A DNA stretch of 64,000 nucleotides, taken from Pseudomonas rustica. Its GTDB lineage: Bacteria; Pseudomonadota; Gammaproteobacteria; Pseudomonadales; Pseudomonadaceae. The stretch covers positions 496,001 to 560,000 of the forward strand of contig NZ_JAGYHF010000002.1 in the NCBI RefSeq assembly GCF_018336155.1. Reading direction: 5' to 3'. Position numbers and translations under genes: made by a program. Positions 38,221 to 46,793 of the stretch are shown piece after piece. The notes below the pieces were generated by a model. It was not told the origin of the DNA. It saw only the letters and a list, made by a program, of their open reading frames with translations, and did no database searches. The number at the start of each line of letters is the position of its first letter. Within the stretch, counting starts at the first letter, position 1.

Positions 38221-38421
38221 ATCGGGTTTAGTAGCCCGGTGGTAACTCGGCTGGTCGTACATTCATCACAGGTGCTTGCATACCTGAGCTTGATGGTGGC
38301 TGTACGCAGGGCGCTTCGGCGCGCCGGCTTAGCTGAGTTCCCCGGTCTACTAACCTGCGTACAGCTGCCACCCTTTCGTTTAGTAGCCAAAGGGTTGCCG
38401 CTCAACAAAGGGAACACAGCT
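38221..38421 (+). ncRNA. Structured leader RNA upstream of the DUF6124 gene (C4-antisense-like layout)
   Basis: The 200 bases before the small gene fold strongly. GGTGGC-TGTACGCAGG at 38295-38310 pairs with CCTGCGTACAGCTGCCACC at 38354-38372 (a GC bulge on the 3' side), enclosing small GC hairpins (GGCGC/GCGCC, CCGG/CCGG). Outside it, GGG/CCC at 38224-38237 and CCCTTT/AAAGGG at 38371-38394 form two hairpins whose loops both contain TTTAGTAGCC; the second competes with the main stem for three bases. The layout resembles C4-type antisense RNAs found in phages and pseudomonads. Family assignment is from memory and unverified. It could be a leader of the downstream mRNA or a separate antisense RNA. 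Confidence 0.5.
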
Positions 38422-38787
38422 ATGTTCAAGATAACGCCAAACCCGCCGGCCACCGACCCGGCATCCCCCTATGAATCCCCCGACTCCAGAAAATTCCACG
38501 AAGCCGCCGAGCGCGCGCTCGACCACTACCTCGGCCCGACGAACGCCGACCTCATGGCCACGCCCTATTCGCCTAACACGCTATACATGGCCAACCCTGC
38601 AGCAAACACCGAATCCCTGCTGACCGACGCCAGCGAAACCCTTGGCTCGGCCACCGTAATGCTCAACAACCATGCCGCGCAGGTTGAAGGCACACATCGC
38701 AAGACTTTGCAGGGCATTGCGCAAGTGGTGATGGTGGCGGAAATGGCGGTCAATCGCGTGCTGGACCAATTAGTACCAATCGAGTAA
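38422..38787 (+). CDS. DUF6124 family small protein
   Basis: A 121-residue protein beginning MFKITPNPPATDP and containing SRKFHEAAERALDHYL and a helical C-terminal half (LQGIAQVVMVAEMAVNRVLDQL). It belongs to a Pseudomonas-specific family of unknown function (DUF6124, formerly grouped with DUF3077) that often occurs in several copies per genome. AAAGGGA lies nine bases before ATG 38422. The frame is open upstream to 38218, but that part is the structured leader. No membrane segment or catalytic motif is seen. Confidence 0.85.
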   Translation: MFKITPNPPATDPASPYESPDSRKFHEAAERALDHYLGPTNADLMATPYSPNTLYMANPAANTESLLTDASETLGSATVMLNNHAAQVEGTHRKTLQGIAQVVMVAEMAVNRVLDQLVPIE

Positions 38788-38798
38788 CGGCCCCCCCT

Positions 38799-38887
38799 GT
38801 AGGAGCAAAGCTTGCTCGCGAATGCGCCATGGCATTCAGCATCTGTGCTGACTGAACCCATGCTTTCGCGAGCAAGCTTTGCTCCTG
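38799..38887. repeat. REP-like inverted repeat, class C
   Basis: Arms TGTAGGAGCAAAGCTTGCTC and its complement lie between the convergent DUF6124 and glyoxalase-fold genes and end seven bases from the latter's stop codon. Confidence 0.9.
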
Positions 38888-38893
38888 CGTTTT

Positions 38894-39262
38894 TTACGAG
38901 CTGATTGCGTTGGTAAACACCAACCGATTACCAAACGGATCGGCAATCGTCATGTCCTGACTCCCCCACGGCATCGCCTGAATCTGCGGGTGCGAGAACT
39001 TGTAGTCCTTGGCGATCAATTGCTGCTGAAACGCCTCCAGCTCATCCGTCTCGATACGCAGCGCCGAACCCGGGCTCGCGTCGCCATGGTGCTCGGACAA
39101 ATGCAGCACACACTCGCCACGCGACACCTGCAGGTACAGCGGGAAGTTCGCTTCAAAGCGATGCTGCCAGTCGATCTTGAATCCGAGAAAATCGACGTAA
39201 AACTCTACCGCTTTGGCTTCATCGAAGATCCGCAGGATCGGGGTGGTTTTGCCGAAGCTCAT
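38894..39262 (-). CDS. Glyoxalase/bleomycin-resistance superfamily protein
   Basis: A 122-residue vicinal oxygen chelate fold protein with paired beta-alpha-beta modules (FYVDFLGFKIDWQHRFE and DPFGNRLVFTNA at the end). The form with SRGECVLHLSEHHGD and DELEAFQQQL is close to the bleomycin-resistance or catechol-dioxygenase-like subgroup. Potential metal ligands are His and Glu in these segments. The substrate is not predictable. It is monocistronic, on the minus strand, flanked by repeats on both sides. Confidence 0.88.
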   Translation of the reverse strand: MSFGKTTPILRIFDEAKAVEFYVDFLGFKIDWQHRFEANFPLYLQVSRGECVLHLSEHHGDASPGSALRIETDELEAFQQQLIAKDYKFSHPQIQAMPWGSQDMTIADPFGNRLVFTNAISS

Positions 39263-39368
39263 GGGGTGCTCCCTGACTGGTTGGCCCCACAGTGTAGACG
39301 GGGTGGATGTCAGGAATTCGGCTTGTTGATGGCTTTCTTTAATCTCAGATTGCCACTATGAGACGTAG

Positions 39369-39405
39369 ATCAAAAGATCGCAGCCTTCGGCAGTTCCTAC
39401 AGGGG
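39369..39405. repeat. Single arm of a class A REP overlapping a gene end
   Basis: One arm only (GATCGCAGCCTTCGGCAG then CTACAGG) without its partner. It overlaps the 3' end of the D-aminoacylase gene and supplies that gene's TAG stop codon (TGTAGG on the minus strand). Confidence 0.85.
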
Positions 39406-40872
39406 GGATTTCGACTGATGAAATCCTTTGCGTAAATCACCTTCGCGCGCCAGAAACCGCCCTTCCCTGCGCCCATTTGCCTGCCCGTCGCGGTAACTCA
39501 ACACGCCATTAACCCAAACCCCGTCAATGCCCTGCGCCGCTCTTTGCGGATCGTTGAAATCCGCGACATCACGCACCGTCGCCGGATCGAACAACACCAG
39601 ATCCGCCCAAAAACCTTCACGAATCTCGCCGCGCGCCTTCAAACCAAACCGCGCCGCCGACAACCCGGTCATCTTGTGCACAGCGGTGTGCAGCGGAAAC
39701 AGCCCGACATCACGACTGAAATGGCCCAACACCCGTGGGAACGCGCCCCACAGGCGTGGATGCGGGAACGGGTCTTCCGGCAGTCCGTCAGAACCGACCA
39801 TCGACAACGGATGCGCGAGGATTCTTCGTACATCCGCCTCGTCCATGCCGTAGTAAACAGCCCCCGCCGGTTGCAAGCGTTTCGCGGCATCAAGCAGCGG
39901 CAGATTCCATTCCGCAGCGATGTCGATCAAGTCGCGACCGCTGACTTCCGGGTGCGGCGTCGACCAGGTGATGGTGATGCGATGCGCATCGGTGACTTGC
40001 TTCAAATCCAGCGTCGAAGAACTCGCCGCATACGGATAGCAATCGCAGCCAACCGGGTGGGTTTTCGCGGCCTCTTCCAATGAAGCGAGGAGCTCAGGGC
40101 TGCGCCCCCAGTTACCCACCCCTGCACACTTGAGGTGGGAAATAATCACCGGCGATTTGGCGTGACGACCGATCTGAAACGCCTCATCCATCGCCTCCAG
40201 AACCGGGGCGAATTCGCTGCGCAAATGGGTGGTGTACACCGCGCCGAATGCCGTGAGTTCTTCGGTCAGTTGCATCACTTCATCGGTGGATGCGTTGTAG
40301 GCGCTGGCGTAGGCCAGACCTGTGGACAAACCCAACGCACCGTCCTCAAGGCTTTCACGCAATTGCTCGCGCATCGCCGTGATTTCTTCCGGAGTCGCGG
40401 TGCGCAACAGGTCATCCAGATGATTGCTGCGCAGCGCCGTGTGGCCAATCAGTGCGGCGACGTTCAGCGTGGTATTCGCAGCTTCAACCGCCGCGCGGTA
40501 ATCGCTAAAACGTGGATAAACAAACGCCGCCGCAGTGCCGAGCAAGTTCATCGGATCCGGTGGATTGCCTTTCAAACTCACGGGCGAGGCGCTAATTCCG
40601 CAGTTGCCGACAATCACCGTGGTCACGCCTTGGCTGAGTTTTGGCAGCATCTCTGGCTGACGAATCACCACCGTGTCGTCATGGGTGTGCACGTCGATAA
40701 AACCCGGCGCCAGCACGCGGCCGGCGGCGTCGATTTCTTCGGTCGCCGTGGCATCGGACATATCGCCGATGCGCTCGATACGGCCATCGCGGATGGCCAC
40801 GTCGGCCTGGTAGCCGGGCGTGTTGCTGCCGTCGATGATCAGGGCATTGCGAATCAGGGTGTCGTACAACAT
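39397..40872 (-). CDS. N-acyl-D-amino acid deacylase (D-aminoacylase)
   Basis: A 491-residue zinc amidohydrolase that removes the acyl group from N-acyl-D-amino acids. The metal motif HTHDD (in GFIDVHTHDDTVV) and the family word VGNCGISASPV, with Cys as a metal ligand, are present, followed by TTHLRSE, ISHLKCAG and SDGLPEDPFPHPRLWG with the catalytic Asp. The N-terminal part up to residue 62 of the longer open frame is not conserved; ATG 40872 gives the family start MLYDTLIRNALIIDG. It is one base downstream of an RpiR regulator and followed by a REP arm that provides its stop. It probably serves D-amino acid or peptidoglycan-derived substrate use. Confidence 0.92.
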   Translation of the reverse strand: MLYDTLIRNALIIDGSNTPGYQADVAIRDGRIERIGDMSDATATEEIDAAGRVLAPGFIDVHTHDDTVVIRQPEMLPKLSQGVTTVIVGNCGISASPVSLKGNPPDPMNLLGTAAAFVYPRFSDYRAAVEAANTTLNVAALIGHTALRSNHLDDLLRTATPEEITAMREQLRESLEDGALGLSTGLAYASAYNASTDEVMQLTEELTAFGAVYTTHLRSEFAPVLEAMDEAFQIGRHAKSPVIISHLKCAGVGNWGRSPELLASLEEAAKTHPVGCDCYPYAASSSTLDLKQVTDAHRITITWSTPHPEVSGRDLIDIAAEWNLPLLDAAKRLQPAGAVYYGMDEADVRRILAHPLSMVGSDGLPEDPFPHPRLWGAFPRVLGHFSRDVGLFPLHTAVHKMTGLSAARFGLKARGEIREGFWADLVLFDPATVRDVADFNDPQRAAQGIDGVWVNGVLSYRDGQANGRREGRFLAREGDLRKGFHQSKSPL

Positions 40873-40873
40873 G

Positions 40874-41734
40874 TCAGTCTCCCAGCGGCAGGTGATCGTC
40901 GCCGCCACGGTATTCGTCGAGCGCCAGTTTGATCCGCCGCAGACGTTCTTGATTGTCTTCAGGATTGGCCAGCGCCAGCTCGGTCGCGAGCACGTCGATG
41001 GCGAGAAGCATGCCGTAGCGCGCCGCCGTCGGTTTGAAAATGAACGAGGTTTCCGCACTCTGCAGCGGCAGCACGACGTCGGCCAGTTCGGCCAGCGGCG
41101 AGTCGGCGCGGGTGATGGCGAGAATGCGCGCGCCGTAGTTGCGCGCCAGTTCCACCGTTTCCAACAGCTCCGGGGTGATGCCGGTCAGCGAGCAGACGAT
41201 GACCACTTGTTCGGCGTTGAGGCTGGCGGCGGTGACGCGCATCATCACCGCGTCATGACACACCGCCACCGGATATCCGAGGCGCACCAGCCGCACCTGC
41301 AATTCATCGCTGCACAGGGTCGAGCACCCGCCCATGCCGAACGCGTGAATCATCCGCGCCTGGCCGAGCAATCTCACTGCATCGGCGAAACGTGATTCAT
41401 CGAAACCGGCCAGATGCTGACGCAAGGTGGTCTCGATATCGCCGACGATTTGTCCGTAGAACGCTGACTGTTCAGGCGTACCGGCAGGGTCGAGAAAACG
41501 GCTGCCCACCCCGCTGGCTTGGGCCAGTTGAAGACGCAGATCACGCAGGTCACGACAGCCAACCGTGCGCGCAAACCGCGACAGCGTGGCGGTGCTGACT
41601 TCGGCGCGTTGCGCGAGGTCTTCGAGGCTGGCACTCGCGGCGAAACCGACGTCGTCGAGCATCAGCCGGGCGATACGGCCTTCGCCGGCGCTGAAGGAAT
41701 CCTGACGGGCGCGGATCTGATAGAGGATGTCCAT
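40874..41734 (-). CDS. MurR/RpiR-family transcriptional regulator
   Basis: A 286-residue regulator with an N-terminal helix-turn-helix (LEDLAQRAEVSTATLSRFARTVGC) and a SIS sugar-phosphate-binding domain from about 125 (IHAFGMGGCSTLCSDELQVRLVRLG). It lies between the permease and the deacylase genes, with a 15-base gap on one side and a single base on the other, so the three form one operon. It presumably senses an amino sugar or amino acid derivative and controls the operon. Confidence 0.92.
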   Translation of the reverse strand: MDILYQIRARQDSFSAGEGRIARLMLDDVGFAASASLEDLAQRAEVSTATLSRFARTVGCRDLRDLRLQLAQASGVGSRFLDPAGTPEQSAFYGQIVGDIETTLRQHLAGFDESRFADAVRLLGQARMIHAFGMGGCSTLCSDELQVRLVRLGYPVAVCHDAVMMRVTAASLNAEQVVIVCSLTGITPELLETVELARNYGARILAITRADSPLAELADVVLPLQSAETSFIFKPTAARYGMLLAIDVLATELALANPEDNQERLRRIKLALDEYRGGDDHLPLGD

Positions 41735-41749
41735 GACGGCTGGCTCCGG

Positions 41750-43099
41750 TTACAGCAGGTAAGAAAGACCGAGGGTCATTGCAAAAGCGACCACCGAAAT
41801 CAGGGTCTCCAATACAGTCCAGGTCTTGAAAGTCTGGGCGACCGTCATGTTGAAGTATTCCTTGATCAACCAGAAGCCGCCGTCGTTGACGTGGGAAAAG
41901 ATAACCGACCCGGCGCCGGTCGCCAGCACCAACAGCTCAGGGTGGGGATATCCCAGACCAATGGCCACCGGCGCGACCACACCCGATGCGGTGGTCATAG
42001 CCACGGTCGCCGAGCCAGTGGCGATGCGCATCAGCGCTGCAAACAGCCAGCCCATGATCAGCGGCGACAGGTGAAATTCGTGAGCGAGGCCGACGATCTG
42101 ATCGGTGACGCCCGCGTCGACCAGAATGCGGTTCAAACCGCCGCCAGCGCCGACCAGCAAAGTGATACTGGCCGTAGGCGCCAGGCATTCGTTGGTGAAT
42201 TTGAGGATCGATTCACGGCTGAAACCCTGAGCGATACCCAGCGTCCAGAAACTCAGCAACGTCGCCAGCAACAGCGCGATCACCGAGTTGCCGATGAACA
42301 GCAGGAACTGGTTGAAACCGCTGCCCGGCGTGGAAATCAGGTTGGCCCAGCCACCGATCAGCATCAACACCACCGGCAACAGAATGGTCGCCATGGTGAT
42401 GCCGAAACCCGGCAGCTTGTCGCGCGGTTCGCGATCGAGGAATTGTCTTTCCAGCGGGTTATCCGCCGGCAAATGAATGCGCGGCACGATGAATTTGGCG
42501 TACAGCGGGCCGGCAATGATTGCCGTCGGAATGCCGATGGCAATCGCGTAGAGCAAGGTCTGCCCGACCGACGCCTGATAGGCCTGCACCGCCAGCATCG
42601 CCGCCGGGTGCGGCGGCACCAGCGCGTGCACCACCGACAGACCGGCGACCATCGGCAAACCGACCATCAGAATCGACACACCCACACGGCGCGCCACGGT
42701 GAATGCAATCGGCACCAGCAAGACAAAACCGACCTCGAAGAACAGCGGCAAACCGACCAGAAACGCGATGCAGACCATCGCCCAGTGCGCGTTCTTCTCG
42801 CCGAATTTATCGATCAACGTGCGCGCCAACTGCTCGGCGCCGCCGGACTCGGCCATCATCTTGCCAAGCATCGTCCCCAGCGCGACCACCAGCGCAATAT
42901 GCCCCAGCGTCTTGCCCACCCCGGCCTCATACGCCCCGACAACCCCGGAGGCCGGCATCCCGGCCACCAGCGCCAAGCCGATGGAAATCAAGGTAATGAC
43001 AATGAACGGATTGAGCCGGTAACGGGCGATCAACACGATCAAAGCAATGATGGCAACGGCTGCATAAACCAGCAGCCAATAGCCGAAGTCAGGCGTCAT
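41750..43099 (-). CDS. GntP-family permease (gluconate/D-serine type)
   Basis: A 449-residue inner-membrane proton symporter with about 12 hydrophobic helices. The family word GLPLFFEVGFVLLVPI and the motif HALVPPHPAAMLA are intact, as in GntP, GntT and DsdX. In this operon with a D-aminoacylase the substrate is more likely an N-acyl-D-amino acid or D-amino acid than gluconate; that is inference from context. The open frame starts at 43153, but ATG 43099 has GAGGAG close upstream and gives the usual start. Confidence 0.92.
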   Translation of the reverse strand: MTPDFGYWLLVYAAVAIIALIVLIARYRLNPFIVITLISIGLALVAGMPASGVVGAYEAGVGKTLGHIALVVALGTMLGKMMAESGGAEQLARTLIDKFGEKNAHWAMVCIAFLVGLPLFFEVGFVLLVPIAFTVARRVGVSILMVGLPMVAGLSVVHALVPPHPAAMLAVQAYQASVGQTLLYAIAIGIPTAIIAGPLYAKFIVPRIHLPADNPLERQFLDREPRDKLPGFGITMATILLPVVLMLIGGWANLISTPGSGFNQFLLFIGNSVIALLLATLLSFWTLGIAQGFSRESILKFTNECLAPTASITLLVGAGGGLNRILVDAGVTDQIVGLAHEFHLSPLIMGWLFAALMRIATGSATVAMTTASGVVAPVAIGLGYPHPELLVLATGAGSVIFSHVNDGGFWLIKEYFNMTVAQTFKTWTVLETLISVVAFAMTLGLSYLL

Positions 43100-43280
43100 G
43101 CGGTACTCCTCGAAAGGGTCACGTTCGAATGGGTTGTGAAACTCATAAATCATTTCGAGATCGAGATTTCAAACCACATGAAAGTAATTTTCGTGGAGAG
43201 GTAAGGTGTGTCGCTAACAGATATGTTTTGTCGTGATTAATGAAAATCCACCCAGCGAATTTTCATGCCCACACAAGATC

Positions 43281-43566
43281 TGTAGGAGCCGAGCTTGCTC
43301 GCGAAGACGGTGTCACATTCGACATTTCTATCGACTGACACAGCGCTTTCGCGAGCAAGCTTTGCTCCTACAGTTTGAGTGCATTCCTTCAGTCAGAACG
43401 CGGTTAACTTGTAGGAGCCAGCCTGCTGGCGATGGCGGTTGCACATTCAATATCTGTGTTGCCAGGGATACCGCATTCGCGAGCAAGCTCGCTCCCACAG
43501 TTTTGAGTGCATTCCTTCAGTGAGAATGCGGTCAAACTGTGGGAGCGGGCTTGCTCGCGAATGGCT
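43281..43566. repeat. Cluster of two and a half class C REP elements with repeated spacer
   Basis: Full inverted repeats lie at 43281-43372 and 43410-43499, and one arm at about 43539-43566. The spacers after the first and second (43373-43409, 43500-43538) are nearly the same (TTTGAGTGCATTCCTTCAGT), so the array grew by tandem duplication. It fills the gap between the permease and SDR genes. The stretch 43100-43280 shows nothing but the likely promoter of the GntP operon. Confidence 0.9.
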
Positions 43567-43586
43567 TCACTCGGTGTTGCGTGAAC

Positions 43587-44480
43587 TCACTCCATTTCGT
43601 TACGAATCCATTCAACCACTGACGTGCGCTTCGGCGTCCAGCCCAGTATTTCGCGCGCATGTTTGCCGCGCACACGACTGTTGGAGCCGAGGCCATAGTT
43701 GGCCATTTCATAGCCCCATTCGGCTTCAGCGTCTTTCAATGGCCAGTCTTGCGGTTGGCCCAGGTTCAGCGCTTGGGCCATGGCGGTGGTCATGTCGATA
43801 AACGACGCTTCGCCGCTTTCAACAAAGTAGAAAGTGCCCGGAACGTTTTTGGTCAGCGCCAGCAGGTACAGGGCGACGACGTCTTCGATGTGCACGTTGG
43901 ACCAGATGTTCTGGCCAGTACCGACGTGACGAACGACACCGCTTTTACGCGCTTGCTTGAGCAGTCGCGGCAGTTGCACGCTGTCACGTTTGACGCCCAG
44001 GCTATGCCCGTAGATCAGCGTGTTGCAGATGACGGCGGAGTTCACGCCGTCCTTCGCCGCTGCGAGGATCAAGTTGTCGATGGCCACGCGTGCGGCTTTA
44101 TCGACGGTCGGCTCCGGCAGATTGTCTTCGTAGTAGATGACGTCGCTGGACTTGCCGCCCGACGCATCGCCAACGATGCTCGAACCGCTGGTGTGCAGGA
44201 ACACTTTGTTGGTACCGCGCAAAGCATCGAGCAACGCTTCCACCGCGCCGCGATGGTCGCTGCTGGCGGCGTTGATCACGGCGTCGGCGGCGCGGGCCTG
44301 TTCGGCGAGCAGTGCTTGGTCGTCGAGTGTGCCGATAACCGGGGTGATACCGAGTGCTTTCAGCTCATTAGCCTGTTCGGCGCTGCGCACCAGGCCGGTG
44401 ACGTTGTGCCCGGCCTGAACCAGACCGGTAGCGATCGAGCCGCCGATAAAACCGGCAGCGCCGGTGACGAATACGTTCAT
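43587..44480 (-). CDS. SDR-family NAD(P)-dependent oxidoreductase/epimerase
   Basis: A 297-residue extended SDR protein. The Rossmann start is MNVFVTGAAGFIGGSIA with the TGxxGxxG motif. The usual YxxxK pair is not clear (VIYYEDNLPEP), so the catalytic site is of the atypical NmrA/epimerase-like kind. The C-terminal part (AREILGWTPKRTSVVEWI) matches NAD-dependent epimerase/dehydratase proteins. The open frame extends to 44558, but ATG 44480 starts exactly at the Rossmann strand. A LysR gene lies upstream on the same strand. Confidence 0.87.
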   Translation of the reverse strand: MNVFVTGAAGFIGGSIATGLVQAGHNVTGLVRSAEQANELKALGITPVIGTLDDQALLAEQARAADAVINAASSDHRGAVEALLDALRGTNKVFLHTSGSSIVGDASGGKSSDVIYYEDNLPEPTVDKAARVAIDNLILAAAKDGVNSAVICNTLIYGHSLGVKRDSVQLPRLLKQARKSGVVRHVGTGQNIWSNVHIEDVVALYLLALTKNVPGTFYFVESGEASFIDMTTAMAQALNLGQPQDWPLKDAEAEWGYEMANYGLGSNSRVRGKHAREILGWTPKRTSVVEWIRNEME

Positions 44481-44583
44481 GGAGAAACTCCCTGCGTGAG
44501 TAAGTGATGGGACGAGTATCGGCCCGTGAGCCCGGGGGAAAAACCCGCTCCCGCCCAATTCACTCTTGCGCAGAGGTCACGAA

Positions 44584-45495
44584 TCAGCCCTTGAAATCGG
44601 CGCTGGCGTAGGCGGCGAGTTTGCTCTGGATAAAGTCGAGGAAGCACTGAATGCGCAGCGCCAGTTGCGAGTTACGGTAGTACACCGCGTTGATCGGCTG
44701 GCGATAACCGCTGTTGAATTCACCGAGCAGGACTTTCAAACGGCCGGCGCGGATGTCGTCAATGGTCATGAAGTGCGACAGGCAAGCGATGCCCTGCCCT
44801 TCCAGCGCCAGATGCCGCACAGTCTCGCCGCTGGAGGCGCTGATCGCCGGGGTGATCGGCCAGCGATCGCCGTGCACGTAACGCAGCGGCCATTGGTTGA
44901 GGCCTTCGTTCTGAGTGAAGCCGAGCAAAGTGTGTTCGCTCAGATCAGCGACTTGCTGCGGCGCGCCGTGTTTTTCCAGATACGCAGGACTGGCGACGAT
45001 CAGCAGCGGACTGCAACCGAGCGAACGCGCGTGCAGCGTCGAATCGGCGAGGGTGCCGATGCGGATGGCGATGTCGGTGCTTTGTTCCAGCAGGTCAATG
45101 ATCAGGTCATTGCTGTTCAGTTCGAGCTGAATGTCTGGGTAGAGCCGGCGGAATTCGTCGATGTAGGGGACGACGGCGTGGAGCATGAACGGCGACGCCG
45201 CGTTGATGCGCAAGCGCCCGGACGGAGTTTGCTGGCGTGAGGACAGGCGTTCTTCGAGTTGATCCATCTGATCGAGAATCAGCTTGGCGTGCTCGAAAAA
45301 GTACTTGCCCTCTTCGGTCAGATCCATGCGCCGCGTGGTGCGGTTGATCAGCGTGGTGTCGAGTTTGGCTTCCAGCTTCGACAGCGTGCGGCTGACGGCC
45401 GAAGGCGTTTGCCCGACCTGCTCGGCAGCGGCGGAGATGGAACCGCACTCGATCACGCAGACGAAAATCTGCAACTCATCGGATCTGGCTTTCAC
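44584..45495 (-). CDS. LysR-family transcriptional regulator
   Basis: A 303-residue regulator with an N-terminal winged helix (FVCVIECGSISAAAEQVGQTPSAVSRTLSKLEAKL) and a substrate-binding domain (about 90-295). It has the CrgA/DhcR-like arrangement often found next to oxidoreductases. It ends 104 bases before the SDR gene on the same strand and may regulate it, although LysR regulators are more often divergent from their targets. The inducer is unknown. Confidence 0.92.
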   Translation of the reverse strand: MKARSDELQIFVCVIECGSISAAAEQVGQTPSAVSRTLSKLEAKLDTTLINRTTRRMDLTEEGKYFFEHAKLILDQMDQLEERLSSRQQTPSGRLRINAASPFMLHAVVPYIDEFRRLYPDIQLELNSNDLIIDLLEQSTDIAIRIGTLADSTLHARSLGCSPLLIVASPAYLEKHGAPQQVADLSEHTLLGFTQNEGLNQWPLRYVHGDRWPITPAISASSGETVRHLALEGQGIACLSHFMTIDDIRAGRLKVLLGEFNSGYRQPINAVYYRNSQLALRIQCFLDFIQSKLAAYASADFKG

Positions 45496-45584
45496 GGGTG
45501 TCCCTTACGATGGTCATCACCCCTGTATTGTGGTGAAAGAATGGCTTGGGCGGGTGAGGAATTTTCTGTTCACAGAGATCTACT

Positions 45585-45690
45585 TGTGGCGAGGGGATTT
45601 ATCCCCGATGGACTGCGCAGCAGGCCCGCTCTGTTACAGGATCAAGAGCGGGGCCGCTTCGCGACCCATCGGGGATAAATCCCCTCGCCA
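45585..45690. repeat. REP-like inverted repeat, class B
   Basis: Arms TGTGGCGAGGGGATTTATCC and its complement surround a GC-rich loop that itself contains the complementary halves AGCGGG and CCGCTT. It sits between the LysR gene and mdaB. Confidence 0.9.
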
Positions 45691-45702
45691 CAGGAAATCA
45701 TC

Positions 45703-46293
45703 TCAAGCCTTAAGCCCAAACACCTCGGTCAGATGCTGCTCATAACGCGCTACATCACCTTCGATGTTCGGACGCTTCATCACATCCACACACAGGAACG
45801 TCGGCAACGCGGTCATGCCCAGAAACTCATTGGCCTTGTGGAACGGGAAGTACACCGCATCAACACCTTTGGCCTCAAAGAAATCGGTCGGGTCATCAAA
45901 CGCTTGTTGCGGTGCGTTCCAGGTCAGCGACAGCATGTATTGCTTGCCCTGAATCAGCCCGCCGCTGCCGTACTTCTGCGAGGCGTCGGAGCGGGTGCGG
46001 CCATCGCTGGCGTAGAGGCTGCCGTGGCCTTCGGTGAAGACTTCGTCGAGGTACTTTTTCACCGTCCACGGCGCGCCCATCCACCAGCCCGGCATCTGAT
46101 AAATGATCACGTCGGCCCAGAGGAATTTCGCCACTTCTTCAGCGACGTCGTAACCCTCGTCGATGAAGGTAGTTTTGACGTCGAGCCCGCCGCGATCCAG
46201 CACGCTCAGCGCCGCTTCGTGCAGAGTGGCGTTGTAACGACCGTCAGAGTGGGCGAATTTTTTACCGCCATTCAACAACAATACTTTTTTCAT
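45703..46293 (-). CDS. mdaB: NAD(P)H quinone reductase, MdaB-like
   Basis: A 196-residue flavodoxin-fold quinone reductase. MKKVLLLNGGKKFAHSDGRYN is the MdaB start, and IIYQMPGWWMGAPWTVKKYLDEVF is the FAD/active-site segment. MdaB reduces quinones by two electrons with NADPH and protects against oxidative stress. ATG 46293 follows the family; the open frame extends upstream to 46446 without homology. A YgiN-like monooxygenase gene is divergent with a 185-base gap. In E. coli mdaB and ygiN are adjacent and are proposed to form a quinone redox cycle. Confidence 0.9.
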   Translation of the reverse strand: MKKVLLLNGGKKFAHSDGRYNATLHEAALSVLDRGGLDVKTTFIDEGYDVAEEVAKFLWADVIIYQMPGWWMGAPWTVKKYLDEVFTEGHGSLYASDGRTRSDASQKYGSGGLIQGKQYMLSLTWNAPQQAFDDPTDFFEAKGVDAVYFPFHKANEFLGMTALPTFLCVDVMKRPNIEGDVARYEQHLTEVFGLKA

Positions 46294-46478
46294 GAGAAAG
46301 CCTCGGCGCAGCCATTCCGGCTGGGTGGAGAAGGGAAACTGGAATGGCGGCAGATTAACCATCTGCCTCGCGCGGAATAAGCCGTGATTGCGCAAAATAC
46401 ATTTGACCAAAAAGCACGAATCGAACACAGATTGTTGCAATAGCATGCTCGGCCATCTGTACTTGAGGAGTCGTTGTG

Positions 46479-46793
46479 ATGAGTGAACGCCAGGGTTTTA
46501 TCCTGCACGCCAAGACCCGCCCGGAAAAAGCCGAGGCCTTCGAGGCGCTGTTCCGCGCTTATGTTGCACCGAGCCGCGCCGAGCCCGGTTGCATCGAGTA
46601 CCACATGCTGCGCGACAAGGAAGATCCGTCGCTGTTTATCTTCTACGAGATCTGGGAGAGCCAGGCGCACCTGGATGTGCACTCGAATCTGCCGCACATG
46701 AAGGCGTTTTTCGCCGAGCGCATGGACTATCTGGAACGCGATTTCGACATTCGCGCCATCGACATGCTCAGCGAAGCGTCGGCTAACCGCTGA
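46479..46793 (+). CDS. Antibiotic biosynthesis monooxygenase-domain protein (YgiN-like quinol monooxygenase)
   Basis: A 104-residue ABM/dimeric ferredoxin-like fold protein (GFILHAKTRPEKAEAFEALF, PGCIEYHMLRDKEDPSLFIFYEIWES, HMKAFFAER). YgiN of E. coli oxidises quinols without a cofactor, and this size and motif set fit. GTG 46476 is in frame, but ATG 46479 is better placed after GAGGAG at 46465-46470. It is divergent from the mdaB-like gene, and its end overlaps the convergent TauE/SafE gene by 11 bases. Confidence 0.85.
   Translation: MSERQGFILHAKTRPEKAEAFEALFRAYVAPSRAEPGCIEYHMLRDKEDPSLFIFYEIWESQAHLDVHSNLPHMKAFFAERMDYLERDFDIRAIDMLSEASANR

Noticed and set aside
38218..38421. N-terminal extension of the DUF6124 protein
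   Set aside because: The frame is open but covers the highly structured leader; the ribosome site and family start point to ATG 38422.
41519..43204. 561-codon plus-strand ORF opposite the GntP permease
   Set aside because: The Gln/Arg/His-rich translation is the mirror of membrane helices; there is no homology and the opposite strand is clearly coding.
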